From Atrina japonica (Eukaryota; Mollusca; Bivalvia; Pterioida; Pinnidae), in contig BROG01000246.1 in NCBI GenBank assembly GCA_030159075.1, positions 558,001 to 622,000 of the forward strand: DNA of 64,000 nt, given 5' to 3'. Made by a program: the position numbers and the translations under genes. Shown here in pieces: positions 1 through 11,055 of this stretch. The notes beneath the pieces were generated by a model. It was not told the DNA's origin. It did no database searches and was given only the letters and a program-made list of their open reading frames with translations. Within the stretch, counting starts at the first letter, position 1. Every line of letters begins with the position of its first letter.

Positions 1-1060
1 TATGCTTCAACCATTTTATTTCAATCAGCCAAAACCAGTGGACATTTATAACTTTTGATGTTTAGGCGTTTCAACAAGTGAGCATTAAGCACTATACCGA
101 GGTTGAATTGAAGTTGAATATATACACATATTTTGTCCACCACCAGTTAAAGTACATGTAAATAATACGAGACAGATCAACAAATGAATTCTGTATGTTT
201 CGTGTCAACGGATCATATTATTGCAGTTTTTATTTCAGGAATACAAATAGTGTATCAAAATGACTTTTGGGAGGTTATCTGTCTGGTATAATGGTAGGTC
301 ACAAAAACTTCCGGATGTAGTTACCTTCCAGTTACTTTGCATATTACATCAGCAATCTGTTTGCGTTCATAAACTGCTCCCAGATATCGCTGATGTCTTT
401 GAACCGCCATGTTTATTTTTAACATTTGCATGTTAAATTGCTTTATAGTTATAGTGTATCCGCCCGCCAATTACGAAATGGGAATGAATGTCCAGACAAT
501 TTTGAAAGAACAGAAAGTTTGGAAAACTTTAGTTTTATAATCTTGACATAGTAATTTTGCAGATGAGAAAATCAAGTTTATTCAAAAAAGTTTTAGGGTG
601 ACTACATTTATTTCTTATAGACTATAGTTGTCGTCTGGAATTTTGTAATTAACTTATTTGGCCCACTGTGCAGTAAAATTTCCAATTGGAAGGGTACAGG
701 ACCCTGTCCAAAAAGGGTCTATTAACCCCTGGCATGTTCTTGTAACAGTGTACTATACAGCCACTATCAGGTCAGGTGTTTTTATAGTTCCGACAGATCA
801 TCTTATTCATACGAAAAATATATTCATGACAGTATACATTGGCATTCATCTTTATGGTCTTTATGTCCAGTCATTAAAGAGATTTGCCATACCTCGTTCT
901 TCTTTAATATGTTTTTCAGTCGTTTGTTTTTGTTGTTTCTTTTTGCCCATGATGAGAGACTATTACAACATGCTTGTTTATTACACCGGATATGTATTCC
1001 TATCGGGAATATACAAAACCGTGAACGGATTAAATTTCGATGCGTATCGGCATGGTTAAT
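1..1060. other. No recognisable gene
   Basis: AT-rich sequence. An open frame at 658-1059 lacks an ATG start and any family motif, and I do not support it as a gene. Confidence 0.5.
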
Positions 1061-1063
1061 AAC

Positions 1064-1104
1064 ATCAGCGATATATAAAACTAACAGATTTATATATCGC
1101 TGAT
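1064..1104. repeat. Hairpin 1 with an ATCAGCGATATATAAA stem
   Basis: A perfect 16-bp inverted repeat (1064-1079 with 1089-1104) around a 9-base loop. The 10-bp stem core CAGCGATATA recurs in a second hairpin 290 bases downstream. No gene overlaps it. Confidence 0.8.
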
Positions 1105-1109
1105 AACAT

Positions 1110-1210
1110 TATCTTTGTGAACATTTGAAAAAAAAAAATCGGATTTAGAAAATAATAATAGTAATAATAATAATAATAACAATAATAAATTTAGTAATAA
1201 TTATATGAAA
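1110..1210. repeat. A-rich and (AAT)n low-complexity stretch
   Basis: Runs of A are followed by imperfect AAT trinucleotides. It is simple sequence with no coding content. Confidence 0.6.
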
Positions 1211-1364
1211 TAAGTAAAAAAAAAAATATATAATGGATCTAAATTAATTAAAATCAAATTATAATCGTGGCAGATTTTCAGCCTACACACAATTATCTGC
1301 ATCACGTTGAATTATTTATCATGGATTGAAATTATTTTTTTTTAATCTGTGGAAAAAACTATTG

Positions 1365-1404
1365 CTACTAGCAGCGATATATAAAGCTATATCGCTGCTA
1401 CTAG
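1365..1404. repeat. Hairpin 2 with a TAGCAGCGATATA stem
   Basis: A 17-bp inverted repeat with one mismatch (1365-1381 with 1388-1404) and a 6-base loop. It shares the CAGCGATATA core with the hairpin at 1064, so the pair may be two ends or two relics of one mobile element. Confidence 0.8.
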
Positions 1405-2096
1405 ATACAAATTTTAATGTAGGTGGCAAACCTTTCTTCTTGGGTTGCAACAAGAATATGAACTACGCATTTCATCAGCGACAATAAAAGCTAAAAACTA
1501 TTAAACACAGTCGTAAAATCTAATTCCATCTTAATCCGCGCTACTAATTTGCTACTATTTTTCATGATTCAGTTTATTCCATAAATCAATTACACAGATA
1601 TACACATTTCATATATAACAAAGTATGATATATATATTTTTAATGGACAAGGCACCTATCACTCATCTCATTTTCCCACCATTTATTTTCCATATTGATA
1701 GTTAAGACATTAAAAGTAACTTTAATCGTATAATTTTTGCGGGATTGTGTGGCAAGGCAGTTTGAAAGGTCTCTTATCTTATGTTGAACAGATCAAATTA
1801 CACGGAATTTAAAGAGAAAACATCTTTCCATGAATTCAGAATATCATAAACAATATAGGCCTATAACAGCTCAGGACTAAGATTATGTTCCTTATTTTGC
1901 ATAAAAAACCACATTGATATTAATCTCATTATTGTGATATTGATGCAGTTAAACCTCGTTTTCTCAAGAAAGGCTAGGTTTTACAGTATTTTTTGGCAGT
2001 TAACCTTGTTTGTTTTGTTAAAATAAAGAATGAAGGAATACCAATGGATATGGGAAACTCTAAGTCCATTAGAATACAACAAATTAGATAGATAAC

Positions 2097-2240
2097 AACG
2101 GTCTCAACATGAAGAACATTTGTGAATCCCCTGAAGGATTGGACCAGGTGTCCAGAAGGAATCAGCGTCCCCCGTTTGCATGCCACACCCGTCACAAATG
2201 TGTCATGAAAACTTCTCAAGTTTGGTGAAAATGGCAAGCT
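2097..2240 (-). mobile_element. PLE 3'-tail fragment, subfamily 1
   Basis: On the minus strand this matches, with many changes, the 3' tail of the PLE copy at 11040-12180 and the tail at 45175-45478. All share a GGCATG segment, a CC-GACGC/CACCTGG block and a repeated CAAACTTG-type stretch. It is a short, old fragment without reverse transcriptase. Confidence 0.6.
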
Positions 2241-2244
2241 CAGT

Positions 2245-3530
2245 GAAAATGTCCTCAGTTTTAAAGCTAGTTTCTCTCTAGTTAATGCTGGTAACAGAGA
2301 AAAGCTATATTTAACTCATTAATGTGATTTTGGCGTGTCATAATGAACATCCTGATTGATCTAATATTTCTGTCCAATGAGTTTGTGTAGTTACACATTC
2401 TTTCCAACTCTAAATTGGCTAGGCACTTATTTCACATCACGGTTGAAAGTTTCTCATGTGAAAGAATTTGATATCCCGGTAAAGGTAAGTCAATACATTT
2501 CCTCCGGAGAAAGAACCCCCCCCCCCCTCTACTGGTTGATGGTATCAAAGGAAAGGAAATGAGAATTTGTTTTTCGTGAAAATCTGCAGATTTAACAATT
2601 GGCTTAAGTTATAGAAAGTTGAACCTTTCCTCTCTCTTAGATTTGACATAGAGAGGGGGATAAGTTGTCGTTCCCTTCTTCTTGCTTGAATTTACAAAAT
2701 GTATAATAAACACGGTTATCAGAAATTATCATTTCCATTACCTTACAGTGGACTGAAACCTTCAACAAAAGGGGGATTGGTTAGCCAATTCATTCCCTGT
2801 ATAAAGTTTCTGCAGGGGGCAGAATTGGCTGCTACACCTGGATAATTCCTAATAAGTGATTTGTGTATCCTCGATATTGAAACATCACTCATCTTTTAAT
2901 GGTTTATGCCAAAATAAGCTACAGATCACTTCTGTGTATATAACTCACATATATTACGAGGACGAACGTCATTGTTGTTACATTATGCTTAAAACTTTTC
3001 ATATGAATAATAAAATGAAATAAATATCATATCCATAATAAATGAAATTAGGATAATCTAACAACTATAACCATTTTAACTAATACTTGGATAAGTCATT
3101 ATTTAATCACAGCTAATAAGCATTTCAAGATGATTTATCGTTCATTGTCCACTAAGAATCTTATGCCCCCCTCCCCCCTCCCTGTTACCATTTTATCTAG
3201 GGGTTTCCGTAACTTGATCAGAGCATCCAGACGATGATACCTTGATTATGATAAACATTTATTACAAATTACAAATTCGTTTATTATTCAATCCAAAGGC
3301 CAGCTGGTCTATTGCTACTTATTACAAAGATGCATGTGGAGGCAGACAATATTATCATTCTACAAAGGTACAGTGATCTAAGAATATAAAAATAAAGTTG
3401 ACATTTTCTTAATATCAAGATACAGAAATACAATAAGCTAATATAATCGTGTTTGTCATGGTGATAAAGGTAGTATAAATCTGGCTAATGGAATTGATTG
3501 ATATTTTGTCTTACTATCAATGACAGAATT
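2245..3530. other. No recognisable gene
   Basis: AT-rich spacer with short C runs near 2518 and 3165. No motif, splice-site pair or repeat family could be recognised. Confidence 0.5.
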
Positions 3531-3574
3531 ACAATATAATATAATATAATATAATATAATATAATATAATATAA
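3531..3574 (+). repeat. (TAATA)n pentanucleotide array
   Basis: About eight tandem copies of a TAATA pentamer, a microsatellite just downstream of the decayed LINE. Confidence 0.8.
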
Positions 3575-3686
3575 TTTGATTCACGTGAATCATTATGTAT
3601 GATACATATTCAATGATAACTACTTAGTTCTGACATATTTTCCTAATGTATTTGCCAATAACATGTGGACAGCACAAATGTATATT

Positions 3687-3900
3687 TTACACTTTTACAA
3701 CAACAATATACCTACAAAAGAGATTTTCGCAATGCACTGACATGTTTAAAAAGTTTTTCCAAATTACACATTTGTTTAAAACTTTCAGAAGAGAACATAA
3801 AACGACGGGTTTTTGCATTGACGGTTTCTTAAAGAAACAAGGTTTTATATATCGTTTTCTGATATCAGAATAAACAGGACAAATTATATATATAAACAGG

Positions 3901-3970
<70 letters not shown>

Positions 3971-5880
3971 GGTATTCATCTTCAAATTCTTTTTTGTGAC
4001 AAAGAGAACATTTTCGATCAGATCTTTCTATATTTCTGTGTCTCCCAATTTCAATATTTAAATCATGGTAAGACAGTCTAAATTTTGTGAGTATGCGTTG
4101 CAACTGTATAGGTAACGATTTCAGAAGATATGTTTGTACATCAAAATTATTCACTAGATGTCTATACAAAAAAAAAACTTATTCGATTCATTCAAAATGG
4201 ATTGAATGCATTGCATAAAAATATCCTTGATTCTTTTTTTCATATTCATACAGAAAAAGTTTTTCGTTTTCAACATTTTGGTATAACCATATGTCACCTA
4301 GACTATTTGTATGGCGTTCATGCATTACATAACTTGCCTAGTTTAAATATTTATTTGGATTTTGAATGCATTTATAAAACTGTAAATATTTCTCAAAATA
4401 CAATTATCCGTTTTTATTAACTTTAACCAATATTTTATGCATTTTACTCTCCTAATTATATGCAAAGGAAAAGGCCAAATTCGGAATACACTGCAACATT
4501 AGCTCTCTTCTAGACGCACCCATCACCATTTTGCAAAAATCCACATGTATCTTTTCTATATCATTTTCTATATCATTACATAGCCCCATGTTTCACAACC
4601 GCAATTCATGATTCTCGCTATATATGTGTCAAAAATTGACAATGACAATGTTTTTTTTGGCATGTATTGCAAGCTGCTTCTGAGTCATATCAAGAGAGTG
4701 TAATACCAAGATAACAAAACGAATTTACTGTTTCTATTGCCTTATTTTTATATGACCAATTCTCATTTATATTTCCGCCATTTCTGAAAACAACAATTTT
4801 TGTTTTATTTATATCAACCTTAAGTTTCCAATCATCGCAATATTTTTTCAAGAGCATGCAACATCTTTATAAATCTTTTGCTGATTCTGCAAATAAAACA
4901 GTATCGTCTGCGTACATCATGAGCGAGAGCGATAGATCCCTAAATACAACATAATCACTATCTTTATATAACTCAAATTTCCATGTCATTTAAATATCGG
5001 CGAGAGTGATTCCCCTTGAAATAATCTCGCCTTGCTATCGAAGTAATCGGAGAAACAATGCATTTTTTTATATTTTGATGAATTAGTTTATCCAATAATT
5101 GGGATCTACAGATATTTGTAGTCGACGAAACAACAGTATAAATGTTTTTTCCTACTTAAAAAATCTTACTAAACCATGAAAAGCAAATATTGCATCCGAT
5201 GTTCCATAGCCTTTCTTAAAACCAAACTGTGAGAAAACTATTCTCTGTACTCCAGGAGTGCAATTTATTATTCAAAACACCAGTGAAAATTTTACTAAGA
5301 TTACTTACAAAGGTTATACCAGGGTAGATATTTACATCTGTATTACTTCTCTTTTTATGAAATGGGATAATAGTACCTTAACACCAGGGTTCGGAGAAAA
5401 AGCCTGATGAAAATATATTATTGAAAATCTTGTGTAATAGAGGGAGAAAAAACTCCTTAAATTTTATGAAATATTCGTTTAAAAGGTGGTCAATTCCAGG
5501 TGACTTCTCAGATTTCAAGTATTTCAATATGTTCATAATTTCATCAAATTCTTTATCTAATTCTTCAAACACACAATCTGATATTTCAGAGGCAGCAAAA
5601 TAGCCAGGTATCCCTAAGGACATGCCTTTAAAACATTTGCTGTTGTCAACATCAGCATTTTGTTTTTTGATATTTTTTTTAAATTACTGCTTTGTATTTA
5701 TTTTCATGTCTTTTAATCTTCGACTGTAATTTACATTCTAATCGTTTAATACTCTCTCTTTATGCAATCTTAAACATTCCTCCGTAAACCATGGTTTATA
5801 AGAAGTGGGCGTTTTCTTTTTGGATATCAAGTGTAATGTGTTCCTTTCTACCGAACGGTTAAAAAATTCATTGATACATT
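3687..5880 (-). mobile_element. Decayed LINE retrotransposon (RT and C-terminal zinc-knuckle region)
   Basis: Pieces of one non-LTR retrotransposon protein lie in order on the minus strand but in different frames. Near 5860-5700 is the linker after the endonuclease. At 5610-5380 is the start of the RT domain (LKYLKSEKSPGIDHLLNEY), at 5240-5170 QFGFKKGYGTSDAIFAFHG, and at 4914-4903 the catalytic YADD. At 4110-3690 is a C-terminal CSLCHKKEFEDEYH / CPVYSDIRKRYI knuckle. Frameshifts and stops make it dead. An (AT)n array splits the knuckle. It looks like the CR1/L2-type LINEs common in bivalves, but the clade is not certain. Confidence 0.85.
3900..3966. repeat. (AT)n microsatellite inside the LINE C-terminus
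   Basis: About 33 AT units lie between the codons for EDEYH and CPVYSD of the LINE knuckle. The reading frame passes through it as Ile-Tyr repeats. Confidence 0.9.
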
Positions 5881-5889
5881 TTGTAAATT

Positions 5890-6355
5890 TACTCACATAT
5901 TTGACATCAAATTCACTTTAAAGAATAACTGAATGTTTTCCAGAAAGAAATTGAATGCCCGATGTTTCCAATTAATTCTTTTTTGGTTCTATTCAGCAAA
6001 GTAAACGATTTCAGTGAAATATTTTCACCATGTACGAAACGTAGCAACATTGACATCCAAAAGCATTTATGGTCCCAGGATATCTACATTTTCTCCTGTT
6101 ATGCCCTCATTTAAAAATGAAAAAGCCAAAATCTACAAGTTAAAACTACCAAAAATTATAGTGTCTAGACAGAATATTTCTAAATTTGTTGTGTTGAATG
6201 GATAGAATTCATAACAAACCTTCAAAATATGCAATTTTTCTGTACATATTTTAACCATTTCAATGCAATATCATATATTGCATGGTGTGGTGGCTGTTAA
6301 ATAACATTTGCTATGTTTGGAAGGGTCCCATGAGAACCACAAAGCTTTTTCTAGT
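5890..6355. other. No recognisable gene; possible LINE flank
   Basis: AT-rich sequence upstream of the LINE RT. It could include remnants of the LINE endonuclease, but no catalytic motif was readable. Confidence 0.4.
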
Positions 6356-6654
6356 CAATAAAACGCGTTATTGATCTTGTTAAAACGCGATAGTTATCTC
6401 GTTAATACGAATTATTTATCTAAAGTAAAGTCAGTCAGTAAAATGAGTAAAAACCTCTATAATGCTGAATGTTTGCAGATACATTAGTTTTCAAACTGAA
6501 TTTTCCGTGATAGAGGCCTACGCCATTGCAATGATTTGTAGTTCTTTAAATGTTGTTATTCTTGTCAATGCAATTAATGCAAGATTTATCCAGCTGCTGA
6601 CAAATGGTATTTAAACCTGTATTGTTTATATCGGCTTTTACATTTTTATACGAG

Positions 6655-6727
6655 CCGGCCTGGCTCAGTCGGTAGCGCCCTCGACTCTGGATCGTGAGGT
6701 CGTGAGTTCGAGTCCCGCTGCCGACAA
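6655..6727 (+). repeat. tRNA-like SINE head
   Basis: It holds an A-box-like TGGCTCAGTCGG and a B-box-like GAGTTCGAGTCCC at tRNA spacing, but the acceptor ends pair poorly. The same head occurs in the SINE at 29225-29519. The boxes could still serve as an internal Pol III promoter; a working tRNA gene is unlikely. Confidence 0.7.
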
Positions 6728-7147
6728 ATAACTATCGCGTTTTAACGAGATCAATAACGCGTTTTAACGAGATCAATAACGCGTTTTAACGAGATACTAT
6801 CGCGTTTTAACGAGATAATTAACGCGTTTTTCGACGAGATAAATAAACGCGTTTTAACGAGATCAATAACTATCGCGTTTTAACGAGATAAATAACGCGT
6901 TTTAAATAACGAGATACTATCGCGTTTTAACGAGATAATTAACGCGTTTTAAACGCGTTTTAACGAGATAAATAATGCGTTTTAACGAGATAACTATCGC
7001 GTTTTAACGAGATAATTAACGCGTTTAAACGAGATAAATAACGCGTTTTAACGAGATACTATCGCGTTTTAACTGGATACTATCGCGTTTTAACGAGATA
7101 ACTATCGCGTTTTAACAAGAAAATTAACGCGTTAAAACGACATAAAT
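6728..7147 (+). repeat. AACGCGTTTTAACGAGAT minisatellite
   Basis: About 20 imperfect copies of an 18-25 base unit built from ACGCGTTTTAACGAGAT and ACTATCGCGTTTTAACGAGA. The units contain the self-complementary ACGCGT. The array begins immediately after the tRNA-like head. Confidence 0.9.
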
Positions 7148-7149
7148 AT

Positions 7150-8060
7150 TTTTTTTTCTTTTCAGAGTGACCCTTATAGGCTTCCGAAGAAAAACATCTA
7201 GTTATGGTAAATTAATTGATTTTCCAAAAATTCTTAAACATCTGATAAAATGTATACCTATCATGACAGGGTAAGTTTTAATCAAATACATGTACATTAT
7301 ATGGTTCAAGTAATATAGGTATGAACCATCTGCAAATGATAACATAAATCCTAACTCATCGATCATGCAGTTTGTTCAAAACAGATGTATCATGAACACT
7401 ATGGTGGATGGATTTCACATAGAGTTGTGACCATTGATCCTGTATCTATTAGGACATTGGGGATTTCATTACAACATCACTCCCATTTGAAAAACCAATC
7501 ATTTAAAATGAATCATCGCCTTTATCACTATCATTATGTTTGAATAGGTTTTATATGAAATTAGTGAATTGGACTGAAGTGTTTCCAGTGAACAAAGTCT
7601 CAGGCAACAAAGTACTTGTTGTTAAACCATACATAAATAAAAGCTGATGCTAAAATCCATAAATAAGTTTGTATAAAATAATATAAAGATCTCAGATACA
7701 GGGTGTTTCAAAAAACATGTCCCGACTTTGCCGTTCAATAGAATATGTTACAAGCTACATATCATAGTAAGGGATATACCATTTTAAAGAGTGTTTCATA
7801 CCAATTCTTTTGGTATACAAATTTTAATGCATAAACATAAAATACATTCCAATGTCGAGTTACAATAATAAAGTGAGATATTACTATGAGATTCGTCAAA
7901 CGTTTTATTCAACTTGTATTTGTATTCCCTATCTGGGAGAGATTCAAAATACAGGAGCCAGTTTCAATAAAGGTTGCAATTTTACGTGTAGACGTATATG
8001 TTGTAAGAGTTTCACTAAATGTCGTATCTTTCTTCATACGTACAAACCTCTGCGTCTGCT
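7150..8060. other. No recognisable gene
   Basis: AT-rich spacer. Near 7698 is CAGGGTGTTTCAAAAA, reminiscent of a DNA-transposon end, but no matching inverted end was found. Overlapping frames at 7852-8148 are mutually exclusive and lack motifs. Confidence 0.4.
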
Positions 8061-8066
8061 CCAAAG

Positions 8067-8334
8067 TAAAACTAATGTCACACGTAATTAAATGAATGTT
8101 AACGTAATGGTAACGTAAGTAAATTAAGTAAGTAAAAACTAATGTCACACGTAATTAATTGAATGTTAACGTAATGGTAACGTAAGTAAGGTAAGTAAGT
8201 AAAAACTAATGGCACACGTAATTAAGTGAATGTTAACGTAATGGTAACGTAAGTAAAGTAAGTAAGTAAAAACTAATGTCACACGTAATTAAATGAATGT
8301 TAACGTAATGGTAACGTAAGTATGTGTTTACCAC
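8067..8334 (+). repeat. 67-bp minisatellite, four copies
   Basis: Four copies starting near 8067, 8134, 8201 and 8268, nearly identical. Each contains AACTAATGTCACACGTAATT, then GTTAACGTAATGGTAACGTA and a GTAAGTAAGTAA tail. The start-to-start spacing of the last three is exactly 67 bases. Confidence 0.9.
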
Positions 8335-8339
8335 CTTTA

Positions 8340-10620
8340 GTGAAATTGAAAAAACGCACACGTAAATAAAATCGTAACTCGAGTTACGTCTAAACTTACG
8401 TCAATGTTTAAGGGCAAAGTTACGACAATTTATGAAACTTTCCCCAGGGTCGTTATGGTAAATAGAGTCGTTATAGCGACAGAGGAGAGATTCAAAATCC
8501 AGAGTCGGCGTAAAGCAGATGCCAATATGTAGCCTAAGAACTCCATCATACTTCTTGAAATTTAAAGTACAAACACAGACGACTTCTCTATATATTTAAA
8601 ACAATGCCATATTGGATATTCTAAATAAATGTATTTAGGGGAACTGGGTGGGTTGGGATCTGGTTTCAATAAATTGTCGACTTATCAGTCCAAATACCTT
8701 TGCTGAATTGAATACGTATACATTTTTGTATATAAAAAAAATATAAAAAATGTATGGTTGTTGACATGAAATTGACATGAAACTGCTGAAGAATGAATGA
8801 TACAAATAATGGAATGTCACTTTCTTTCCCAAAGTAACATTCAACCACTATCCATCCACGCACCTTTTCTAATTTGCCTTATATTAAATATATCAAATTG
8901 GATTAGAATCATAAGAGTGACTCTTGCAAACAAATTTATACAGTGTCGCTGGAGGCATTGACCTCTGAAATCGCTATATACAGGTCATGTAATATATTCA
9001 AATAAAAAATCGCCTCTGGATCGCAGAAAATAGAAAAGAGCTATTTCTTCATTGCTCTAATTCATTTTTTGGTTCTATACTTTATCAAACATTTTGAACT
9101 TTTTAGCCGTTCGGATGGATTAACATGTTTTTTCGTGCTCCTTGCTAGTGCTCTTTTACAGTGTGCATACATTGAGCACATTTAATTACTTTTAAATAAA
9201 GCAAACAGCAATGTCCTCCAACATATTAAAAAAGTTCCCTTAAAGAAAAAATTTATTTTTAAAAATACTTCACAAACAAAATCCTAAAGACCCCCTTGTT
9301 TAGTATACCGCCTCTCATTTCGGACCACAAATTTCCAGTCTCGTGATGAAAAATTAGAATAAGAACAGATTTAAAGCTATTACATTACGAATCAATATCT
9401 TTTGAATGAGAGTGAAACCACTACTGACATAATATTTTGAAAATCCGAGATAAAAAATTTTAAACGTTACAGCAGAAATGTTTAGTTTTAAGCTGTTTGG
9501 CAATTTGTATTGTTTCAAAACGTATAGATATGCTCATCTCATCACGTTATTACCAAAAACATAAGTTTACACAAAAAACTAAACATTTTAACATTCTCAA
9601 GACATTAATCTGCGAAGAACATCTTCAACATATAAACTAAAAATAACCGATTCTACAGAATCTCATTGGTAGTTTTCAAGACTAAAGGGGGTACCTGCTT
9701 TGGATAATATTTAACAATATACAGCATCTGTTGATATTTGGAGCAGTATGAAATTAGATTTAGATTCAACTGTTGAAGTCTAATTGACAGAAACGATATC
9801 GTCTTGAGCATTCTAACTCTGGTATTATGTTTATAATATTTAAAAGATTCTGGCATATGAGATTCTTATGTAATTCCATCTTCTTCCTTCCTTCAAATTT
9901 TGAAGAACTAGATTCTGCTATTACAGAAATAAAGGTAACAGATGTTAGTTAATCAGCGATATTATTAGAACCAGGAAATGGATATGGATAGGGAACGTCC
10001 TAAGGAAACACTCAAATAACATCAGTAGAGTAACTCTTAAAGGGACACCATAAGGTTGGGGAAAAATACATCAAGACGTCCAAAAGAAACATGGAGGAGA
10101 CCTGTAGAAATAGAAAGAACAAAATCGGGTTTTATGAAATGGCCATGACAGGAACAAATGTAGAGAATATATGCAAATCCCTATTCTCCACATTGAAATA
10201 AGAAATTAAGACGAGGAAGATGTTTATTATAGGTTTAAAGAAACTCAGTCGTGATGAAGCTGATTGATTGAACAAATAATTTTTAAAGTGTAAATTTGTT
10301 TTAATTCTATTTGTAGTTAAACTGTTGGTAATGTTTACATGTCTAGACAGTTTCCAGACTTATGGCCAGTAAAGTGCATTTTACCTGTAGTTCATAGTGG
10401 TGATCCCAATAATCCTGCGTTAGCCTATAGAATAAATTACTGAAGCAGGAAATACTAGGTTTTAAATTGAGCATGATAAATAAGGGCTTGTATGCTAATG
10501 TTTAACTTTAATCTAAATGGTGTTCCTTCAGAGTATGTTCTGTAACAGTACAGACCTCTTGCAAAGTAAGGTATTATATCCTGTTTTATAATCTTTGTAT
10601 GGTTTTGACATGTTTTTCTT
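8340..10620. other. No gene; contains a dispersed repeat at about 9545-9850
   Basis: AT-rich spacer. Two segments, near 9549 (ACATAAGTTTACACAAAAAA) and at 9775-9843 (AATTGACAGAAACGAT, GGTATTATGTTTATAATAT), recur in LGR introns near 32818 and 36298. They mark an interspersed repeat of unknown type. Confidence 0.5.
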
Positions 10621-10624
10621 GAAT

Positions 10625-10790
10625 GAAGGGGCCTCTGTGGCAGAATGGTTAGAACAAGTCGGCGCGGATTGTAATCCCTGTGGAACCTACTTGTAGAAGC
10701 CAGTTTTACTTGCTGATGGTCGGTGGTCTCTCCCCGGGTACATTAAAACTGACCGCCACAATATAACCGAAACATTAAAAATGTTGATGA
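10625..10790 (+). mobile_element. tRNA-derived SINE
   Basis: The head GGCCTCTGTGGCAGAATGGT is tRNA-like. The body holds CTCTCCCCGGGTACATTAAA and GACCGCCACAATATAACCGA, features I recall from a widespread bivalve SINE. It is degraded. Confidence 0.7.
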
Positions 10791-10887
10791 CATCACCCTT
10801 TGTGTTTTGGATGGTTTACTTTTAGTATTCTACAGGTATCTACATGTATCTACAGGTAACAGTTGAATAAATGAATAGAGTATAGCC

Positions 10888-10920
10888 CTATTCAACTATT
10901 TAACAGCTAGCCGTTGAATA
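10888..10920. repeat. Near-palindrome TATTTAACAGCTAGCCGTTG; left copy of a direct repeat
   Basis: 10897-10920 is a near-palindrome centred on AGCTAG. CTATTCAACTATT at its left recurs in direct orientation at 12938, about 2 kb away, flanking the PLE locus. Confidence 0.6.
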
Positions 10921-10975
10921 GATGAATGGATTTTACCTATTCCGCTGCCGAGCTGTCATCTGAACAAAAATAAGG

Positions 10976-11055
10976 ACAGTGGACTCACGGCGGGTGTCGA
11001 CAGGGGATGCTTACTCCTCCATGGCACCTCATCCCATTTCTTGATTTGAAGAGGT
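10976..11055 (+). mobile_element. PLE 3'-tail fragment, subfamily 2, upstream of a PLE body
   Basis: GACTCACGGCGGGTGTCGAC, GGGATGCTTACTCCTCCATG and GAGGTCCATGTTTGTCCAT match the 3' tails at 28786, 31338 and 53860. It is joined directly to reverse-transcriptase sequence in the same orientation, as in the tandem or pseudo-LTR arrangements of Penelope-like elements. Confidence 0.8.

Larger units (their letters stand above)
6359..7147. mobile_element. Composite: inverted minisatellite arms around a tRNA-like head
   Basis: The left arm (6359-6410) carries the unit TTAAAACGCGATAGTTATCT in inverted orientation. The right arm (about 6728-7145) is a long array of the units AACGCGTTTTAACGAGAT and AACTATCGCGTTTTAACGAG in direct orientation. 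Between them is about 250 bases of unique sequence ending in a tRNA-like segment. Inverted terminal arrays around a core suggest a non-autonomous mobile element or a SINE with a minisatellite tail. Confidence 0.6.

Noticed and set aside
658..1059. 133-codon open frame
   Set aside because: No ATG at its start, no recognisable domain, AT-driven composition.
6655..6727. Functional tRNA gene
   Set aside because: A and B boxes are present but acceptor-stem ends do not pair well, and the same head occurs as a SINE part at 29.5 kb.
6728..7147. CRISPR-like array
   Set aside because: Units are contiguous variants with no unique spacers, in a eukaryotic context; it is a minisatellite.
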